From: an uncultured Hyphomicrobiales bacterium
GTDB lineage: Bacteria; Pseudomonadota; Alphaproteobacteria; Rhizobiales; Beijerinckiaceae
Assembly (NCBI GenBank): GCA_903930675.1
Contig: CAIYZJ010000078.1
Coordinates: 1 to 64,000, forward strand
Length of the DNA: 64,000 nucleotides
Direction of reading: 5' to 3'
The position numbers and the translations under genes are program-made. Of the stretch, positions 19,471-28,084 are shown one piece after another (position 1 is the stretch's first letter; the number at the start of each line of letters is the position of its first letter). A model generated the notes under the pieces. That model saw nothing but the letters and a program-made list of their open reading frames with translations. It was not told the origin of the DNA and ran no database searches.

Positions 19471-20565
19471 GTGGCTTACTATCGTCCGCGCGGACAAGAG
19501 GTGACTATTTTGGATCCAAACACCAAACCGGCCCCATCGGCACCCGAAACAACCCCGCCGGCCACGGACGAGGCCAGTCATTTCGTGCCGCAGCCCGACA
19601 ATACGCCTGTTCCGCCTGCTGCCCCTGCCTCGTCGCATGCGCCCGCACCAAGCCTGATGCGCCCGCTGCTTGCCGGATTGGCAGGCGGAGCGGTGGCCTT
19701 CGGGATCTTTTTCGGCCTGTCACAACTTTTGAACCCGCTAGGGGATATGGCGGATCGTCTCGCAGTCGCAGAAAGCAACATCGCCGCTGCCGCTACCCGC
19801 CGTGCTCTGGAAACCACCGATAAACGTCTGGCCGCACTCGAAGCGCGGTTTGACCCGCTGCGCAGCGATCTCGAAACCATCAACCGCACCCTCAACGGAG
19901 CCGGAACGGTCGATGTCACCCCGCTGGTGCGCCGCCTGTCGACGCTTGAAAACGCCATGGCTCTGCTCAAGCAGGATACGCAGACCGACAAGCCTGCGGC
20001 AACCGGCCCTGTCGCCACAAGCACGCTTGGCTTCGAGACAGCCAAATTGTCGCTGGCTTTGCTGATCAGCGACAGGCTGGAAGCCGGACAGGCTTTCGTG
20101 TCGGAATTGGCCGCGCTGGAACTCATCGGCGTTGATGCCTCGATCCAGCCTTTGCTGCATGACACCGTCAACGGCAACCCGTCGCAGGTGCAACTGCTTG
20201 GCCAATTTGCCGGCCTGATTCCGACCTTGCGCAAGGTGATTCCGGCGCCTGCCGATCAAGGCTGGTCGGGTAAAATCTGGCATAGCCTGAGCACGCTGGT
20301 CCGCATCCGGCGGCTGGATGACACACAGGCGACCGATCCCGAAAGTCGCCTGCATCTGATCACGCTGGCATTGCAGGCCGCACGGACCGACGAGGCACTC
20401 AAGCATTTCAACCTGTTGCCAGGCACGATGCGCGCGCAGGGCCGCGAATTCGAGGCGCAATTGCACAAGCGGCTGGCGGCTGTCATGGCGGGTGAAGCCT
20501 TGCTGAAATCGGCCTCCGAAGATCTGCTGGCGGCCAGCCGCACCGCAAAAGGCGGCAGCAAATGA
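19471..20565 (+). CDS. mitofilin/Mic60-like inner-membrane protein
   Basis: A 364-residue protein found between hemD and hemY in alphaproteobacteria and related to mitochondrial Mic60, which shapes inner-membrane structure. A Pro-rich cytoplasmic N-terminus (to about 62) leads to one transmembrane helix (about 64-85, LLAGLAGGAVAFGIFFGL). A coiled coil follows (about 90-165), then a helical C-terminal mitofilin domain (about 190-345). The start is uncertain: GTG 19471 gives the full frame, but AAGAGG is better placed for TTG 19510, which would remove 13 residues. Its 3' end overlaps hemY by 4 bp. Confidence 0.82.
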   Translation: MAYYRPRGQEVTILDPNTKPAPSAPETTPPATDEASHFVPQPDNTPVPPAAPASSHAPAPSLMRPLLAGLAGGAVAFGIFFGLSQLLNPLGDMADRLAVAESNIAAAATRRALETTDKRLAALEARFDPLRSDLETINRTLNGAGTVDVTPLVRRLSTLENAMALLKQDTQTDKPAATGPVATSTLGFETAKLSLALLISDRLEAGQAFVSELAALELIGVDASIQPLLHDTVNGNPSQVQLLGQFAGLIPTLRKVIPAPADQGWSGKIWHSLSTLVRIRRLDDTQATDPESRLHLITLALQAARTDEALKHFNLLPGTMRAQGREFEAQLHKRLAAVMAGEALLKSASEDLLAASRTAKGGSK

Positions 20566-22079
20566 TCCGCGCCCTGATCACTCTCATCCTGCTGGCCGCC
20601 ACCGCCACCGGTCTGGCCTGGTTGATGGATCTTCGCGGTGGTTTGCTGGTCAATCTCGGCCCCTACCAGTTGGAAACCTCGCTGGCGGTGGCCGCTGTCG
20701 GCACGCTGGCATTGGCTGTCGTGCTGGCCGTGATCTGGGCTTCAATCCGGTTTGTAATTAATATTCCGCACGCCGTGAGCCATTATTATTCCGGCCGCAA
20801 GCGTGACAAGGGCTATCAGGCCGTGGCGCGCGGCATGATGGCGATCGGTATGGGCGACCGCAAAACTGCGGAACGCTCGGCAAGGGATGCCCATAAATTC
20901 CTGGGTGCCGAGCCACTGGTTTTGTTGTTGCAGGCCCAATCCGCCCAGTTGAGCGGCGACAAACAGGCCGCAGACCGCGCCTTCCGCACCATGCTGGACA
21001 ACGAGGACGCCAGAACGCTCGGCCTGCGCGGCCTGTTTATCGAGGCGCAACGGCGCGGTGACCCCGACGAGGCCCTGTCTTTTGCCCGTCAGGCGCAACA
21101 GGACCAACCCGCACTGGCCTGGGCCAACGAAGCGCTGCTGGAATGGCATTGCCGGCAACAGAATTGGTCACAGGCGCTCGCGCTGCTGCAACGCATGCAG
21201 AAGCAGATGGACAAGCCGCTTTATCGCCGCCAGCGCGCGGTGTTGCTGACGGCCTATGCCACAAGCCTGCACAAAACCGATGCCGAAACCGCGTTTGATC
21301 TGGGCCATGAAGCCGTCAAACTGGCCCCTGATCTGGTGCCAGCCACGGTGCTGGTCGCGCAGTTGCTGATCTCGCGCGAGGATTTTCGCAAGGCCAGCCG
21401 TTTGCTGGAAGCCTGTTGGGCACTCGCCCCGCATCCCGATCTCGCCCATGCCTATATCCATCTGCGCCACGGCGATTCCCCCGTTGACCGGCTCACACGC
21501 GCCGAAGTGCTGACGCGACAGAATGCCGATCTGCCCGACAGCCGTTACGCACTGGCCAATTGTGCGCTGGATGCCCGCGATTTCACCCGCGCCCGCCAGC
21601 TGCTGGCTCCCGTCATCGCCAACCGGCCCACTACCCGTTTCTGCCTGTTGATGGCGCGTCTGGAGCAGCTCGAACATCACGATCCTTCGGCCGCACAAAT
21701 CTGGCTGGCCCGCGCCTCGCGCGCCCCGCGTGATGCGGCATGGATTGCCGACGGTCTGGTATCCGATCACTGGGCTGCCGTGTCTCCTGTGACAGGCCGG
21801 CTCGATGCCTTCCTGTGGATGTATCCGCAAGAATCCATCTCTTACACCGACCAGCCCAATGGAGATGCAGCCGGGTCTGCACCCATCAGGTTGCCCCCTG
21901 CACCCGTTGCGGCCAGGGTCGTACAGGACAGCAAGAGGCCGATGCAGAAAACGGCTACATCGGTGGTGTTTCCACTGGTGACATCGCCCGATGATCCCGG
22001 CCCGATGGATGCAAGCGGCGATGATGAGGGCTCCCAAACCGGCAAACCGGCCAAACCGGTTCATCTGTTCGGCGGTTAG
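20562..22079 (+). CDS. hemY: HemY-like TPR membrane protein
   Basis: A 505-residue inner-membrane protein of the HemY_N/TPR family encoded with haem-synthesis genes. Two N-terminal transmembrane helices (about 2-22 and 40-62) are followed by the family segment RKRDKGYQAVARGMMAIGMGD. Helical repeats fill the middle (about 90-400), ending in a Pro-rich C-terminus. Members are thought to organise haem-synthesis enzymes rather than catalyse; this is not protoporphyrinogen oxidase despite the shared symbol in Bacillus. Start ATG overlaps the mitofilin stop (ATGA). Confidence 0.88.
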   Translation: MIRALITLILLAATATGLAWLMDLRGGLLVNLGPYQLETSLAVAAVGTLALAVVLAVIWASIRFVINIPHAVSHYYSGRKRDKGYQAVARGMMAIGMGDRKTAERSARDAHKFLGAEPLVLLLQAQSAQLSGDKQAADRAFRTMLDNEDARTLGLRGLFIEAQRRGDPDEALSFARQAQQDQPALAWANEALLEWHCRQQNWSQALALLQRMQKQMDKPLYRRQRAVLLTAYATSLHKTDAETAFDLGHEAVKLAPDLVPATVLVAQLLISREDFRKASRLLEACWALAPHPDLAHAYIHLRHGDSPVDRLTRAEVLTRQNADLPDSRYALANCALDARDFTRARQLLAPVIANRPTTRFCLLMARLEQLEHHDPSAAQIWLARASRAPRDAAWIADGLVSDHWAAVSPVTGRLDAFLWMYPQESISYTDQPNGDAAGSAPIRLPPAPVAARVVQDSKRPMQKTATSVVFPLVTSPDDPGPMDASGDDEGSQTGKPAKPVHLFGG

Positions 22080-22143
22080 GGACTAAAAAAGTCGGCGGCA
22101 GGGATGGAAATCCGCCCCGTCCTGCTGTATGACCTCAACCGTT

Positions 22144-22219
<76 letters not shown>

Positions 22220-22634
22220 CTTTTTCCATAGATAACATCATGACAGGCATGGTCAGCCACATTGATGGCGTGTGTCTCTGTGACGGTTTCAATCGTATCC
22301 GGCAGGTAGCGATCGCACCCTCTGCACCCATTTGCTTTGACATTGCACCTGAGCGGATCAAACGCATCCCGATCAGGCGATACAATCAGCTGTTTATCAT
22401 CACAATTTACCCGCCGCTTATGCTAATTTGCGATTGCTTAAACTTTAAAGTGTGACAAAAAGATCATGCACCTTCGCAACTGGGTCTGATCTTGCATTTT
22501 TTCCTTCAGGATACTCTTAATCAGAAACAATTTCGTTGATTGCAACCACAAGATGAGATTAAAGGCTTGTCAGTGTTGGGCTTGCGACTAGTCCGGTAGG
22601 CAAGCAACACGCGTTTTCGGGTTGGGGTTCTTGC
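22220..22634 (+). other. 415-bp AT-richer spacer with no convincing gene
   Basis: Between tRNA-Thr and the YkgJ-type gene. A 71-codon frame at 22240-22455 has no ribosome-binding site and no protein-like composition. The stretch is visibly richer in A/T than its surroundings. It holds a perfect 10-bp palindrome ACTTTAAAGT at 22442-22451. It may contain the promoter of the following operon, but no clear -35/-10 pair stands out. Confidence 0.5.
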
Positions 22635-23084
22635 ATGTTGTTTGACCACTGTGCTCAATGCCAGCAATGCTGCACGATTGATGCCGGTCATCCACCGCTT
22701 GAAGTCAGTTTGACACAAACAGAAACTGCCCGCCTCGGCTCGGTTTGCATCGAAGACAATTGCGCCAATCTGGGAGCCAACGGCTGCCAGCTCGATGATG
22801 ACAAACCCTTTGGCTGCACGCTCTATCCGCTGTCCTATAATCCCCATTCGCGGGATTTCTTCTTTGACAGCGAATGCCCTTTGATGCCCACCTATATCGC
22901 GCAACTGGCAGACGCCTCCAGCGAGGCCTCGCAGCACCTTGCCCAGATGCGCCAGACCATTACCGAGCTCGAACAAAAAGAGCCCGCTTATCTGTTGCAC
23001 AATCACATGGTCGATATCGATTATTTCGACCTGCTGAAACTTCCTGTTCAAGCCCCACCTCCATCACAGAGCCAGCGTAAATGA
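22635..23084 (+). CDS. YkgJ-family cysteine-cluster protein
   Basis: A 149-residue protein with a CxxCC-type cluster. Eight or so cysteines occur in the first half: CAQCQQCC at the start, CIEDNC and CQLDDDKPFGCTLYPL, then SECPLM. This matches the YkgJ/UPF0153 putative zinc- or iron-binding family, whose function is unknown although members are often next to modification enzymes. The C-terminal third is helical with no cysteines. ATG 22635 has TGGGG eight bases upstream. It overlaps the following transferase gene by 4 bp (ATGA), so the two products probably act together. Confidence 0.8.
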   Translation: MLFDHCAQCQQCCTIDAGHPPLEVSLTQTETARLGSVCIEDNCANLGANGCQLDDDKPFGCTLYPLSYNPHSRDFFFDSECPLMPTYIAQLADASSEASQHLAQMRQTITELEQKEPAYLLHNHMVDIDYFDLLKLPVQAPPPSQSQRK

Positions 23085-23968
23085 ATACTATGAAGCATCA
23101 GCTTGGTGACGTTGAACCGCTGGCCAAGCCATTGGGTGTCAATCTTGCACCCACACCCCTCATCAATCGTGTCGGCTATCAGACATGGACAGACGAAAAC
23201 CTGTTTGTCGAAAGCAACCACAACGATATCCGCTATTATACATCGCGCTGGGATGCCTTATGCCCCTATATCGATGTCAGCGAAGACATGCTGGAGCGGG
23301 CACCCAAGCCGTTCATTGTCTATGCACTGCCACCCGATTGCGCCTTCGGCGTGCCGATCAATGACCAGTACGGCATGGTGGACACCCAGTCAGAGGAATT
23401 CTGGAACGAGCCACGCCGCGCCCGCAAATTCCGCGAATATGACAAGCTGTTCAAACGCTTCACCCACACCGAAGATGTCATCTCCGGCTCGAGCCTTACC
23501 GTCGAGGATATCTATGACATGGGCGGCGAGCATTTTGCCACTTGCGAGATCGATGCCCGCGAAGTTGCCGGATTCGTCGATTATATCCAGACACTCGATG
23601 TTCTGCTGTTGAAGGTTTCAGATCCGGCGGGAGAGCTGGTGCTGACCGAAGTGGCGATTATCCTGCCCGATTACAACCAGCTCTATGGCAGCTTCTGCCA
23701 ATGGAACCGCGCCTATAAAAACCGCTCGCCCGGCATGTATGCCTGCCTGCTGGCCAGCCGCTGGGCCCGCAAAAACGGCCTGCGCTATTACAATCTCGGC
23801 CCTGTCGGCGATTATAATTACAAGTCACTGTTCGTGACCACGCTGGAGCCGATCTATTCGCTGGCTTTGACTGATCCCGAGCATCCGCTGGCGCTTGATC
23901 CGACATCGCCTTTGCACACCGATTTCAAGGTCGAACACTGGAACAAGATTTATCGTACAGCGAAATAG
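23081..23968 (+). CDS. GNAT-fold transferase, ATE/BioF2-like
   Basis: A 295-residue protein I place in the GNAT superfamily. The C-terminal half carries SPGMYACLLASRWARKNGL followed by YYNLGPVGDYNYKSLF. This is the pattern of arginyl-tRNA-protein transferase C-domains and BioF2-like acyltransferases: a helix after a Gly/Met turn, a YY.LG strand and a YK.LF motif. The N-terminal half (about 1-150, with YTSRWDALCPYIDVSEDM) is not recognised and lacks the four-cysteine N-domain of true Ate1. The cysteine-cluster protein encoded just upstream with a 4-bp overlap could supply that missing part, but this is a guess. Substrate unknown. Confidence 0.62.
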   Translation: MNTMKHQLGDVEPLAKPLGVNLAPTPLINRVGYQTWTDENLFVESNHNDIRYYTSRWDALCPYIDVSEDMLERAPKPFIVYALPPDCAFGVPINDQYGMVDTQSEEFWNEPRRARKFREYDKLFKRFTHTEDVISGSSLTVEDIYDMGGEHFATCEIDAREVAGFVDYIQTLDVLLLKVSDPAGELVLTEVAIILPDYNQLYGSFCQWNRAYKNRSPGMYACLLASRWARKNGLRYYNLGPVGDYNYKSLFVTTLEPIYSLALTDPEHPLALDPTSPLHTDFKVEHWNKIYRTAK

Positions 23969-23979
23969 ACCAAAACACA

Positions 23980-24015
23980 GGGAGAGCGCGGTCATTTTCC
24001 CGCGCGCTGTCTCCC
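23980..24015. terminator. hairpin between convergent genes
   Basis: An 11-bp stem (GGGAGA + GCGCG pairing with CGCGC + TCTCCC, with a two-base bulge) lies midway between the convergent transferase and SET genes. Neither side has a strong T-tract; the minus-strand side reads CTGTGTTTTGG. It could act as a two-way terminator. Confidence 0.45.
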
Positions 24016-24033
24016 GCACCATGTCGGGTCCCT

Positions 24034-24471
24034 TTATTCGAAAATATGCACGCCGTCGAAGCTGTGGTCGTAATCCATCATCAGCTCTTCGCCGGTCTTG
24101 ATGTTGCGCAGCACCTCGCAGGAGCCGTCTTTGTTGAACCGTATATTCGGGGTCTTGGAGTGGTTGAGATAGACCGCGAAATCCATGGTGTTCAATCCCA
24201 TGGTTGAAACCAGCACTTCATCATCGTCATAATAACAGAACATTTTGATCTGCTTGCGGACGCCCCTTGGCAGGCTTTTCAGCTCGGCATGGGTAAAGGA
24301 AATCTCGCGGTGCTTGACGCGGCTTCGCAAAGGATTGGTTCCTTTGGGAATGGGCCGCACGGCAAACACGCCAATACCATGCACAGGTGAAATACCCAGA
24401 TGGCAATACACCTCGTTGGCGAGATGGTTCATGATGGTTTCTTTAAGCGATTTTTTGTTTTTTTCAGACAT
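24034..24471 (-). CDS. small SET-domain protein (putative protein-lysine methyltransferase)
   Basis: A 145-residue protein that is almost entirely a SET domain: GIGVFAVRPIPKGTNPL at the start, the cofactor-site motif LNHSKTPNIRF in the middle and TGEELMMDYD near the end. These match the SET consensus (GxG, NHS, GEELxxDY), so S-adenosylmethionine-dependent lysine methylation is plausible. The post-SET cysteines are absent. Start choice is open: ATG 24471 or ATG 24432, neither with a good Shine-Dalgarno sequence. It faces the YkgJ/transferase pair, separated by 65 bp. Confidence 0.82.
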   Translation of the reverse strand: MSEKNKKSLKETIMNHLANEVYCHLGISPVHGIGVFAVRPIPKGTNPLRSRVKHREISFTHAELKSLPRGVRKQIKMFCYYDDDEVLVSTMGLNTMDFAVYLNHSKTPNIRFNKDGSCEVLRNIKTGEELMMDYDHSFDGVHIFE

Positions 24472-24697
24472 TTCAGACCACAATTTTGGAACAACAGTCA
24501 TCGACCTCAAACTCGGCGGACTTTCACTGTTCCGGATGCCGCTGTCAAAGTGATATTTGGATCGGGGACAACTTTTCCGGTCCTGTTGCACAGCTGCTCC
24601 CCTGTTGCAGCCCTAGCACAAGGCAGGGCCTTGGCTCTAGAATGGATTCCATCAATCCATGTCTGCCCTGACGACCAGAGGTTCGGATCGCACCATT

Positions 24698-25945
24698 ATG
24701 ACACAGGCTCCCGATCAAGCGCCCGCAGTCTCGCACTGGATGACACCGCTTTTGCTGACGCTGGCTGTGCAAATCGTGTCATCCTTTCTGCAACGCATGC
24801 CGCCTGCCATCGCGCCCGCTTTGACGGGCACTTATAATCTCTCGCCCGAATCCATCGGCTATCTTTCGGCCAGCAATGTGGTCGGGGCGATCCTGTTTCT
24901 ATTTCTCGGGGCGCCTTTGTTGCGGCGGTTGGGATCGGTACGTTCGTTGCAGGTCGGCTTGTTGCTGGGCGCGCTCGGCGCGCTGCTGTTTGCATTGCCT
25001 GCCCCTGCGACTTTGCTGATCGCGACTTTGATGATGGGCTTCGGCTATGGTCCCTCCACACCGGCAGGCAGCGACATTCTGCAACGCCATGCCCCGGCCA
25101 GACACCGTTCGCTGATTTTCTCGGTCAAGCAGGCGGGCGTGCCGGTTGGCGGTATTCTGGCGGGATTGATTCTGCCTTATCTGGTCGAATTGGGCGGGCT
25201 GTCCCTGTGCCTCTGGTTTGCTGCCGGTTTTGCCGCGCTGACGGCTTTTCTGATGCAACCCTATCGTGCGGCCATCGATTATGAACGCGACCGCAGCCAG
25301 AGTCTGCATCCGCGGCAATTTCTCAGTTTCGGCAACATCTCCAAACCCATCAATGCCCTGCGCGAGACACCGCAACTGATGCAGGTGGCGATGAGCGGCA
25401 CCTGTCTGGCGGTCGGACAAGGGGTCTGGATCAGTTTTCTGGTGACCATCCTGGTCAACAAGATGTCTATGAGCCTGACCATGGCTGGCCTCTATTTTGC
25501 GATCATGCAAGGGGCAGGCGTATTTGGCCGTGTCCTGCTCGGCTGGGCGTCCGACCGTCTTGGATCGGGCCGCCTGACCCTACGGCTGGCCATGATCTGT
25601 TCGGCTCTGACCACGCTGTGCCTGCCCTTTGTCACGCCCGAATGGTCACTGTTGGGCATCACACTCTTGTGCATCGTGGCGGGCATTACCGTGACGAGCT
25701 GGAACGGGGTGCAAATTGCCGAAATCGCCCAACTCGCGCCATCGCATCAGGTTCACGAGGCGTCCTCGGGAGCCACTCTGGTGTTGTTTGTCGGCTATGT
25801 CGCGGGTCCGGCGGGATTTGCGCTGTTGACCTCGCTGACCGGCTCGATCCCCTTCGGTCTTTATGTCACCAGTATCATCATCGCCTGCGGATTGTTGATC
25901 CTGCCCGCCAAACGGCCCGCAAAGCCAGCGGATGGACGCGTATAA
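24698..25945 (+). CDS. major facilitator superfamily transporter
   Basis: A 415-residue carrier with about twelve hydrophobic helices. Visible loop motifs are GAPLLRRLGSVRSL after helix 2 and GWASDRLGSGRLTLR between helices 8 and 9, both of the standard MFS GxxxDRxGRR type. The closest style is the NNP/CynX-like or YfcJ-like small-acid carriers, but the substrate is not predictable. ATG 24698 is chosen; ATG 24659 would add 13 polar residues. Convergent with the following dehydrogenase gene. Confidence 0.85.
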   Translation: MTQAPDQAPAVSHWMTPLLLTLAVQIVSSFLQRMPPAIAPALTGTYNLSPESIGYLSASNVVGAILFLFLGAPLLRRLGSVRSLQVGLLLGALGALLFALPAPATLLIATLMMGFGYGPSTPAGSDILQRHAPARHRSLIFSVKQAGVPVGGILAGLILPYLVELGGLSLCLWFAAGFAALTAFLMQPYRAAIDYERDRSQSLHPRQFLSFGNISKPINALRETPQLMQVAMSGTCLAVGQGVWISFLVTILVNKMSMSLTMAGLYFAIMQGAGVFGRVLLGWASDRLGSGRLTLRLAMICSALTTLCLPFVTPEWSLLGITLLCIVAGITVTSWNGVQIAEIAQLAPSHQVHEASSGATLVLFVGYVAGPAGFALLTSLTGSIPFGLYVTSIIIACGLLILPAKRPAKPADGRV

Positions 25946-25975
25946 CCGCATCGCTCCGCTTGGCCGATTACAGGG

Positions 25976-26743
25976 TCACAGCACCGAGATCATGCCGCCG
26001 TCGACATAGATGACCTGACCATTGACATAATTGGAGGCGGGAGCCGCCAGAAACACCGCCGCGCCGACCAATTCTTCCGGCATGCCCCAGCGTTTGGCTG
26101 GCGTGCGGCCCTTGACCCAGGCATCGAAGGCAGGATTGTCAATCAGAGCCTGATTCATATCGGTGATCATATAGCCCGGACCGATCGCATTGGCCTGCAA
26201 TCCGCTCGCCGCCCATTCAGCCGCCATCGCCTTTGTCAGCAATTTGATGCCGCCTTTGGAGACGGTGTAGGGCGCCACCGTGGCGCGCGCCAGTTCCGAG
26301 GTCAGCGAAGCAATATTGATGATCTTGCCATAGCCGCGCGGGATCATGCGCTTGGCGGCTTCGCGGCCGATCACGAAGGCGCTGGTCAGATTGGTTTCGA
26401 GGACCGAGCGCCATTCCGGCGTGGTCAGTTCCACCATCGGCTTGCGCAGCTGGATACCGGCATTGTTGACCAGAATATCGACATGCACGCCTGCCGCATC
26501 CAGCGTATCGAAGGCTTTGGTAATGGCGGCTTCATCGGTGACATCGAACACGCAGGCCCGCGCCTGATGACCCTTGGCCACCAATTCGGACACCGCCTGA
26601 TCGACCCGCCCCGCCGTGGTGCCGTTGATGATGACGGCTGCACCCGCATCGGCCAGACCTTCGGCAATGGCCCGCCCCAAACCGCGCGACGAGCCGGTGA
26701 CAAGCGCCGTGCGGCCCGTCAGATCAAACAGGGGATTGGTCAT
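25976..26743 (-). CDS. SDR oxidoreductase, gluconate 5-dehydrogenase-like
   Basis: A 255-residue short-chain dehydrogenase. It has the cofactor motif TGSSRGLGRAIAEGL, NNAG, the catalytic Ser in INIASLTSE and YTVSK (Tyr and Lys). The segments AMAAEWAASGLQANAIGPGY and FDAWVKGRTPAKRWG closely follow gluconate 5-dehydrogenase (Gno/IdnO), which interconverts gluconate and 5-ketogluconate. Start ATG 26743 has GGAAGGAAA upstream. No gluconate kinase or permease is adjacent, so the sugar acid could differ. Confidence 0.88.
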   Translation of the reverse strand: MTNPLFDLTGRTALVTGSSRGLGRAIAEGLADAGAAVIINGTTAGRVDQAVSELVAKGHQARACVFDVTDEAAITKAFDTLDAAGVHVDILVNNAGIQLRKPMVELTTPEWRSVLETNLTSAFVIGREAAKRMIPRGYGKIINIASLTSELARATVAPYTVSKGGIKLLTKAMAAEWAASGLQANAIGPGYMITDMNQALIDNPAFDAWVKGRTPAKRWGMPEELVGAAVFLAAPASNYVNGQVIYVDGGMISVL

Positions 26744-26928
26744 GGTGTTTCCTTCCGGTGTTTTTATAAATGATGCATGTGCGATGATGACCGGACGTTC
26801 GGGCAGGAACCTTTCATTGTCAACACAAGGCCATGCAGGACAGCGTCGACACCGTATCCGCTCCCGACCAGACCGGACACCGACAAATGGCCTAAGCCAT
26901 AAAGCCAGCATTGTTTTGCAACGCACAA

Positions 26929-26942
26929 TTGATCCAGATCAA
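26929..26942 (+). promoter_or_regulatory. FNR/Anr/FixK-type binding site
   Basis: TTGATCCAGATCAA is an exact match to the consensus TTGAT-N4-ATCAA for FNR/FixK/Anr proteins. Its centre is 66 bp upstream of the ATG of a 36-codon gene on the plus strand. This leaves room for a class II promoter with transcription starting near 26977; TAATCC at about 26960-26965 is a possible -10. It predicts induction at low oxygen. Confidence 0.75.
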
Positions 26943-27001
26943 AGCATGCCCTTTTTCAATAATCCTAAATCATGGCATCACGCTGTACAGGGGAGGATCG
27001 C

Positions 27002-27112
27002 ATGTCAGCCGGAGAACAAGCCTATCTCATTATCGCCATCGGTTCTTTTTCGTTGTTTGCTTTGACTGTGTTCTATTTCGATCTGACCACCAACCGCAAC
27101 TCGTCCAAATAG
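27002..27112 (+). CDS. 36-residue single-helix membrane peptide under FNR-type control
   Basis: A short gene with an excellent ribosome-binding site, GGGGAGG five bases before the ATG. The product begins MSAGEQAYLIIAIGSF, has one transmembrane helix (about 8-27) and ends in a short polar tail, TTNRNSSK. It has its own promoter-type signal (a perfect FNR box upstream) and its own terminator downstream, so the transcript seems to be monocistronic. Size, topology and regulation resemble small subunits of terminal oxidases (CcoQ-, CydX-like), but no oxidase gene is near. I do not recognise a named family. Confidence 0.8.
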   Translation: MSAGEQAYLIIAIGSFSLFALTVFYFDLTTNRNSSK

Positions 27113-27169
27113 GCCCGCTTGCGTCTGTCTATAGCCGGACGTGCTGATGGATTGTTCGCGCCTGCCTGA

Positions 27170-27202
27170 CCTGACCAAGCCCCGTGCTTGTCAGGTCTTT
27201 TT
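27170..27202 (+). terminator. intrinsic terminator after the 36-codon gene
   Basis: CCTGACCAAGC pairs with GCTTGTCAGG (one unpaired base) around a short CCCGT loop, followed at once by TCTTTTTT. It sits about 60 bp after the small gene. Confidence 0.85.
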
Positions 27203-27306
27203 TATGGCGCAGGGCTGAATGCGGGACGCACGAAAGCGCGATGATTGTTTTGCGCAAAAAAGCCTGTTACGCCTGATCGTGTTACTCATTGCGCAGGGCC
27301 TTTGTG

Positions 27307-27948
27307 ATGCAATCCACTCCGGTGATCCTTTTCGATCTTGACGGCACCCTGACCGACCCGAAAGCGGGCATTACCCGCTCGTTTCAATATGCGCTGGAAT
27401 CAATGGGCCAGCCTGTGCCTTCCGAAGATGATCTGGAATGGGTGATCGGCCCCCCGTTGCGCGCCAGTTTTGTGACCCTGGTGGGCGAACAGCTGGCCGA
27501 TGACGGCGTCCGGCTCTATCGCGAGCGTTTCGGCGTGACCGGCCTGTTTGAAAACGAGCTGATCGACGGCATCCCGCAACTGCTCGAACAGTTGCAGGCC
27601 GACGGCAAGTACATGTGTGTTGCCACCTCGAAACCGGAGGTTTTTGCAATCCGCATCGTCGAACATTTCGGATTGAGCCGGTTTTTTGGCCGCGTTTATG
27701 GCTCGGAACTCGACGGCACCCGCGTCGACAAGCGCGATCTGCTGCCCTATGTCCAGCAACAAGAGGGCTTTGCCTCTCATCAGGCGGTGATGATCGGCGA
27801 CCGCAAACATGATGTGATCGGTGCAAAATCCATCCATGTGCCGACCGTCGGCGTGCGCTGGGGTTATGGCTCGGATGAGGAGCTCGTGGCTGCGGGCGTG
27901 CATCGTCTGGTTGACCACCCTTCCGAAATTGCCACGCTGGTGCTGTGA
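27307..27948 (+). CDS. HAD-superfamily phosphatase (phosphoglycolate phosphatase-like)
   Basis: A 213-residue HAD hydrolase. Motif I is LFDLDGTLTD (nucleophile and acid aspartates), motif II the threonine in VATSKPE and motif IV MIGDRKHDVIGA. The helical cap lies after GITRSFQYAL, as in Gph/PpaX-type subfamily IA phosphatases. The substrate may be phosphoglycolate, pyrophosphate or a nucleotide. ATG 27307 is preferred, with GTG 27304 just before it. It precedes the LVIVD gene by 136 bp. Confidence 0.87.
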   Translation: MQSTPVILFDLDGTLTDPKAGITRSFQYALESMGQPVPSEDDLEWVIGPPLRASFVTLVGEQLADDGVRLYRERFGVTGLFENELIDGIPQLLEQLQADGKYMCVATSKPEVFAIRIVEHFGLSRFFGRVYGSELDGTRVDKRDLLPYVQQQEGFASHQAVMIGDRKHDVIGAKSIHVPTVGVRWGYGSDEELVAAGVHRLVDHPSEIATLVL

Positions 27949-28043
27949 GCGGCATTGCGGCCTTGCAATAATAGATGGACAGAACCCGCTTTTTTGGTGG
28001 ACGCGGGCCGATTTCTATTCAGAAATATCAGCCATAAATCATC

Positions 28044-28059
28044 CGTGCCGCGTGGCACG
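28044..28059. promoter_or_regulatory. inverted repeat upstream of the LVIVD-cobW pair
   Basis: CGTGCC-GCGT-GGCACG lies 25 bp before the LVIVD start codon: a perfect 6-bp inverted repeat with a 4-bp spacer. It could be a repressor operator in the leader. It does not match the Zur or Fur consensus I know. Confidence 0.35.
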
Positions 28060-28084
28060 CGGAATAGACATTCGGGGGGATACA

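Noticed and set aside
22240-22455. 71-codon open frame after tRNA-Thr
   Set aside because: No ribosome-binding site, no family pattern and it lies in an AT-richer spacer where chance frames are expected to be random; best left as non-coding.
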